A DNA stretch of 64,000 nucleotides from Piromyces finnis (lineage: Eukaryota; Neocallimastigomycota; Neocallimastigomycetes; Neocallimastigales; Neocallimastigaceae), in the NCBI GenBank assembly GCA_002104945.1, contig MCFH01000045.1:310001-374000 (forward strand), read 5' to 3'. Positions 59,054-64,000 of the stretch are shown here, one piece after another (the stretch's first letter is position 1; each line of letters begins with the position of its first letter). The notes beneath the pieces were generated by a model, which saw nothing but the letters and a program-made list of their open reading frames with translations, was not told the origin of the DNA and made no database searches. A program made the translations under genes and the position numbers.

Positions 59054-61165
59054 TAATCAAGTAAATAATAAATGTTAATTTTATATGATATAATTTAAAA
59101 ATTTTTGTTTAAATATATTTTAATTAGAATTGGAATAATCAATTTTAATTATTCCAGGATATAAAAAAAAAGTAAAAATTGTAAAAATATTTTAATCTTA
59201 TTTCTATTAATAAATGTTAATTTTTATTTTAAATAAATTGAAATTATTGATTAACTTAATATAGCAAAATGGTTAAAAAGCTTTAATAAACATAATTTTG
59301 AATTCATATAATTAATAAATAAAATAAAATATATCGTGGTAGTAATATAAAATATTTTTAAAGAATATCAAATAACTATTTATTTAAGTAAACTAAAATA
59401 AAAAGAAAAATAAATAAAAATAAAATATTTAGTTTCTTATTTCTTGTTTAATATTAGGTTATTTTTTTAAAAATAAAAAAAAAAAAGTTTAATATTCATT
59501 TAAAAATTCAATTTTTCTATTGATACATATATTATAAAAATAAAGATAAAATGATATTAAAAAAGGAAATAGAATATCATTTTAACTTTTCTATATTAAA
59601 CATAAAATAGTATAGGTTTTTTTCTTTTACACTTTAATTTTTAATGAAATAATTATTTTTAAAAAAAATCCAAATTATAAAAACTTTAATATTTCCATAA
59701 ATTTTAAAATTTTTAAATTTATTTTGGATATTATCTTGATAATAAAATTGAAAAAAAAAAAAATCAGGATATTTTCTTATAATCTTATAATATATGAAAT
59801 GTTAAATGTCAACAATTATGTCAAAGGTATAATCAATCTAATTAATAAAGTTAATTAGATTAGACTGATTAATAAAGTTCCATTTATAAATATGATTTTG
59901 TTTCTAAAAGAGATATTTATTTTATGTTTTATTAAGAAATATTCCAAATTCAAATAAAATATTCTATTATATTAGTTTTTTTCTTATCATATTGTAAGTT
60001 ACTGTTTTTATAATAATGTATACAAAATGTATGAATAGTATGTATGGTTTAATTATTAAATATTAGAAATTAGAAATTGTTTATTAAAAATACTAAATAA
60101 TAAATAAAACATAGTATATGAATATTAAAGACCCTTTTATACTTAGTTTCTTAAATGGAAACTGAATCATATATGTATTATTATTCTTTCTTTTTTTTAA
60201 CATCAGAAATATTTTAAAACCTTTATTTAAAAAATAAATTTTATTAAACATAAATGAAAACAAAATATTAATCTTCATTGGTTACGCTGGCCTTATTGAC
60301 CTGTTTCATTTTTTAAGAATTGACGTTCCTGGTCATTAAATATTGTTGGCTAATAATATAAGGCATTATTATGGTTAGAAGTTTCACATTGGATGTCAAA
60401 AATAGAAATAATTTAACAATAACAATTCAAGGGAATGAATTGTTATTGTTAAACTTTCTTCCAGAAAGGAATTTAATTATCCCTTACCCACACTAAAATA
60501 ATTATACTCGGTAAATAAATTATTAAAATTGTTATTAAGTATATTTCATATTTTCTCTAATTAATATTTTATATATAGTATAAATAAATTTTAAAAAACA
60601 TAATATTATACATTATCAAAATACTGTAAAAAAAAAAAAAAAAAAAGTTACCACAAATGTTTTTAATAAAACCTAAAAATAAATTAACTTTTCCTTTTAT
60701 AAATTTAATAAATAATACATTTATTTATTCATTTATTTATATATTTTAGTAAATTTTTAATAATTAATAATGTAATCCTCTTTTATTTTTTATTCTTGTG
60801 TAAAAGAAAAAAAAATAAAAATATATTTATAGATTGATAATGATATAATATATAATTTCTTTTTTTTTTATCTTTTTATATTAAATGTTATAATTGTTAT
60901 TTTTGATTAATTCAATTAATAATTATATTATTTGCTTATAATTAATTCAATTATAAATAAATATATTTTTCTTTTAATGAATTGAATTACAGTTATTTTT
61001 TATTGTTATTTTTAATAAATTGATAAATATGATATTATGAAAATTGATAATATTATTATTAATAATTGATTATTTAAATTGAACTTTTTATAATTATTTG
61101 TTTTCTTTTTATCGTTTAATACATGTATATAAAAAGTATTTATAATAATATATTTTTAAATAGTA
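58935..61165. other. Spacer between ABCA genes B and C with a GC-richer island
   Basis: Mostly A+T. Positions 60283-60495 are noticeably richer in G and C and contain a perfect 18-bp hairpin (listed separately). An AATCTAATTAA inverted repeat lies at 59835-59861. No gene supported. Confidence 0.5.
60412..60453. repeat. Perfect 18-bp inverted repeat with AGGGAA loop
   Basis: TTTAACAATAACAATTCA at 60412-60429 is exactly complementary to 60436-60453, with a 6-base loop. It sits in a roughly 210-bp patch of higher GC that begins near 60283 and contains TGTTGG at 60344 and CCCACA near 60487-60492. These could be the ends of a decayed LTR-like or MITE-like element, but I found no target duplication. 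Confidence 0.7.
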
Positions 61166-64000
61166 TTATTCTTCTTTAAATTTACGGTTTGAATCACTGT
61201 GAATGACATATAAAAATACTTCTTCAAGAGTAGTTTGACTCATACCCCAAGTATTAACATAACCATCTGGATTTTCATCTAAATACTTTACAAACTCAGA
61301 AATATAATTTAATTGTTCTTCATTGAAATCATAAATTAATGCACCAGCACTATCATCAGCAAGATGAATACCAGGAACCATATTTTTAGCAATTAATTTA
61401 AAGGCTTTAAGATTTTCTACATCAACTAAAACACTAATACGATAACCATTTCCAAATTTGTTCTTCAAATGAACACTATTACCAATAGCTTTAATTGTAC
61501 CTTTACTCATAATAACAATATCATCACCGAGAGCATCAGCTTCTTCCATAGAATGTGTTGTTAAAAGAACACATCTATCCTTCTTAAATTCTTCAATAAA
61601 TCTCCAGACATAACGACGATTAACAGGATCCATACCTGTTGTTGGTTCATCAAGCAAAATAACATTTGGATCACCAATTGTAGCAATAATCATCGATAAA
61701 CGTCTCTTCATTCCTCCGGAATATGTTCCAGCTCTAGCATCTTTAACTGTATACAATTGAACTGCCTTTAATCTATTAATAAGAATTTCTTCTAATTCAG
61801 GACAATTTTTAATACCTTTAATACCGGAATAAAGGCGTAAATGCTCCATTGCACTCAAATCTTTGTAGAGAATATCGTGTTGAGGACAAATACCAAGCTC
61901 TGATTGAACAGCAGATGGATTCTTTCTTACACTTTTATTACAAACTAAAATATCACCTTTAGTTGGTGGAGATAAACCAGAAATAATATTCATAGTTGTG
62001 GATTTACCAGCACCATTTTGTCCTAATAATGCTACAACCTTATTTTTTCCAATTGACAAGCATGAATTTCTAACAGCAACCTTTTTCTTCAAACCTCTTC
62101 CATATACTTTACGGAGATTAATGACTTTAACTGGATCATTATTTTCTGGGTTATATGTGTATTTATAATGATCTTGAACGTCATCGTCCAATTCTTCAAT
62201 ATTAATTTTTGATGGATACTTCTTTTGAGTCTTCAATAACCAATCTCTATTATTAATATCTTTATTACTATTAAACCAATATGATGGGAGTAAGAAATAA
62301 TATATAGGTTTTCTATTTCCATATTCATTAGAAATAATATTATCAAAATATATAGTCAAAACTAAATACATAACAATATTTCCAAGCATGTAATATAAAG
62401 CATGAGATGTTGGTTCCATATGTTCAAGATTTAAAACATAGGATAATTCGTCACCTTGTTTAACAGATAAGTCATTCCAATGAAATCCCTTTCCTTTAAC
62501 TACTGTATTGGTAATATAATTATATGTGTTACTAGAAAGGTAATTTATATCAACATATAACTTTCCAAAATTGAAAAATGGAATAAAAATCGAGAAAACT
62601 AATGACGCATTTAAAAATACAACAATTTATTAGTTACTATCTGTTTAAATTAAATAATTATATTTATTAAATAAAAATAATATATTACGTTTTCTAATAT
62701 ATTGTGGAACTTTATCACTCCACCATATATATGTGAGATAACTATCAGTAAACAAAACCGATTGGAATAAGAAACCAATAATCAATATAGATATACCTAT
62801 AAGAAGTATGAATCAAGTTAAGAAATCAAAATATAATATACTATAAATTATAATAATATTTTTAACTTTAAAATATATAAAAAGGATATCAGCTGTCTTA
62901 GATTTATTAACAAATGTAGTAATGAATATAGCAATAGCACCCATAGCAAGTCCAAATAAAAAGTATGTAAGCAACAAAACCTATTTTATTGTTTAAAATT
63001 AATAAATAGGTTTTTTATATTAATATACTATGTATATCTTTTGTCTGTTTGTTTATTTTGCTTTTTTTATTTACTTTTGTTTTTGTTATTTAAATAAATA
63101 AATATAAAAAAAATAAACTACTTACAAAGAAGTTAGTATTAGTAAAGCAACTGTATCCAAATAATTTACCAAAAAGAATAGTAAAGATAGTATTTAAAAA
63201 GAAATAAATAACATATATAACAATCCAACTAAGCCAATAAACACTTTGTTTTAATCCCATCATTTCCATACTGAAACGAATTTTGCTTTCTTTTTCTGAA
63301 ACAACTGTACTAAGAATATTGATGAAAATAGTCATTGAAACACAAAAGAAAACCATAGGACCACAAGTTGCAACAACAACATCTTCATAGCCATTTAATG
63401 GAGGTATTGGAAAATCTTTAAGGTTTATACCAAGTTGAGGTCTGATATTTGAATCACCATTAGCATATTTAACTATTGTATTTATATAAATAATAATTAT
63501 ATATTAATAAATAATTATTAATACTTGAGTTTAATAAATATTAAAATAAAAAAAATTTTCTACTAACTAATGGCTTCATCAATACCACGAGCTACGCTAG
63601 CTAATCTAGAGCCAAAAATATCAGTATTATTATAATTAGAAGTTGAATTAAACCATAATTGATAACGATAATTGGTAATGTTTGCTTCTTTTTTAACATC
63701 GAAAACAATACCGAAATTAGTAATGTTTTGATGATTTAAAGCATAATTATATATAAAATCACTATTTGGAACATGAACTACATCATATTTTTTTTCAATA
63801 TTATAATTTAATTTATCATCTATAAGTAATAATAAGTAATAATAATAATAAGTATTTTTAATTATTTGATAATATATAATTAATAGCACTTTAATAGTAA
63901 TTCAATATTACTTTCCCAATTATCCCATTTGTTTGAATCGGATTCCCATTTAATATTCATACGATCATTATTTGTTTGAACAAAGTTTGAGATAATTTCA
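61166..64000 (-). CDS. Half-size ABCA transporter C, 5' end beyond window
   Basis: Seen exons on the minus strand: 63912 to beyond 64000, 63568-63819, 63126-63472, 62890-62980, 62689-62805 and 61166-62598. It is the close paralogue of gene A: four internal exons have identical lengths (252, 347, 91 and 117 nt) and matching phases, and the proteins align throughout (EKESKIRF.MEMMGL..SVYWLSW). The U12-type intron is conserved. The whole ATPase half is one uninterrupted exon with GQNGAGKSTT, YSGGMKRRLS, VILLDEPTTGMDP, TTHSMEEAD and the WGMSQTTLEEVFL tail. A lipid transporter is likely, substrate unknown. The N-terminal exons (first helix and luminal start) lie past 64000. Confidence 0.9.
62806..62889 (-). 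other. U12-type AT-AC intron in ABCA gene C
   Basis: On the coding strand the exon ends SKTA-G and the 84-nt intron starts ATATCCTTTT, a perfect U12 5' site. TTCTTAACT, nearly identical to the U12 branch consensus TTCCTTAAC, places its branch A 12 nt before AC at 62807-62806. Splicing gives KTAVLIGISILIIGFLFQS in frame. It is at the same codon and phase as the intron in gene A. An AG nine bases downstream is an in-frame alternative. Confidence 0.9.

Noticed and set aside
59835-59861. AATCTAATTAA inverted repeat with TAAAG loop
   Set aside because: AT-rich palindromes of this size are expected by chance in this composition.
60093-60278. 61-codon minus-strand frame upstream of the hairpin island
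   Set aside because: Composition is that of random AT-rich DNA; there is no domain and no conserved context.

Overview
The window is nuclear DNA from an extremely AT-rich, intron-rich eukaryote. Coding exons carry most of the G and C. Intergenic DNA and introns are almost pure A+T, with homopolymer runs and TAA/TTTA microsatellites. The proteins are eukaryotic (linker histone, INO80 ATPase, RagA/Gtr1, TMEM33/Pom33, KEOPS Gon7-like, ABCA transporters) and two have a fungal flavour (a Swi5/Ace2-like C2H2 factor and a Gon7-like protein). The malate dehydrogenase has no visible organelle-targeting extension. Together with the Asn-rich tracts, this best fits an anaerobic gut fungus (Neocallimastigomycota). 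That assignment is inference; a dictyostelid-like genome is less likely because introns are so numerous.

Layout, left to right. A tRNA-headed retroposon with a poly(A) tail and a 13-bp target duplication (512-1072). A CUE-CUE-Smr protein (+, 2068-4020). A TMEM33/Pom33 membrane protein (-, 5008-6268). A TKL-like pseudokinase with a long Asp/Ser/Asn tail (-, 7607-10545). A membrane-anchored endonuclease/exonuclease/phosphatase-fold hydrolase with a poly-Asp tail (-, 12629-14261). INO80 with about 700 Asn-rich N-terminal residues (+, 16584-24729). A sugar transporter (+, 26055-28548). Histone H1 (-, 29958-30729). A coiled-coil protein (-, 32920-34170). A C2H2 zinc-finger protein (+, 37463-39391). 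Malate dehydrogenase (-, 40830-42222 plus an unresolved start exon). RagA/Gtr1 GTPase (+, 43294-45019). An unrecognised multi-pass membrane protein (-, 45758-48077). A Gon7-like small protein (+, 49531-49773). A cluster of three half-size ABCA transporters, all on the minus strand (50336-54037, 54952-58934, 61166 to beyond 64000).

I rebuilt exon structures by hand from GT-AG sites, reading-frame phase and family conservation. All phases close except for the MDH start exon. The most striking result is in two of the ABCA paralogues. Both are interrupted at the same codon by an intron that starts ATATCCTT, ends AC and carries a TTCTTAAC-like branch site. These are the hallmarks of a U12-type (minor spliceosome) AT-AC intron. 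The two genes share exon lengths through the membrane domain, but one has four introns in its ATPase half and the other none. A frame-neutral 15-nt microexon carries the first glycine of one Walker A motif. The genes are otherwise functionally unrelated neighbours; I see no operon or pathway cluster apart from the ABCA array.
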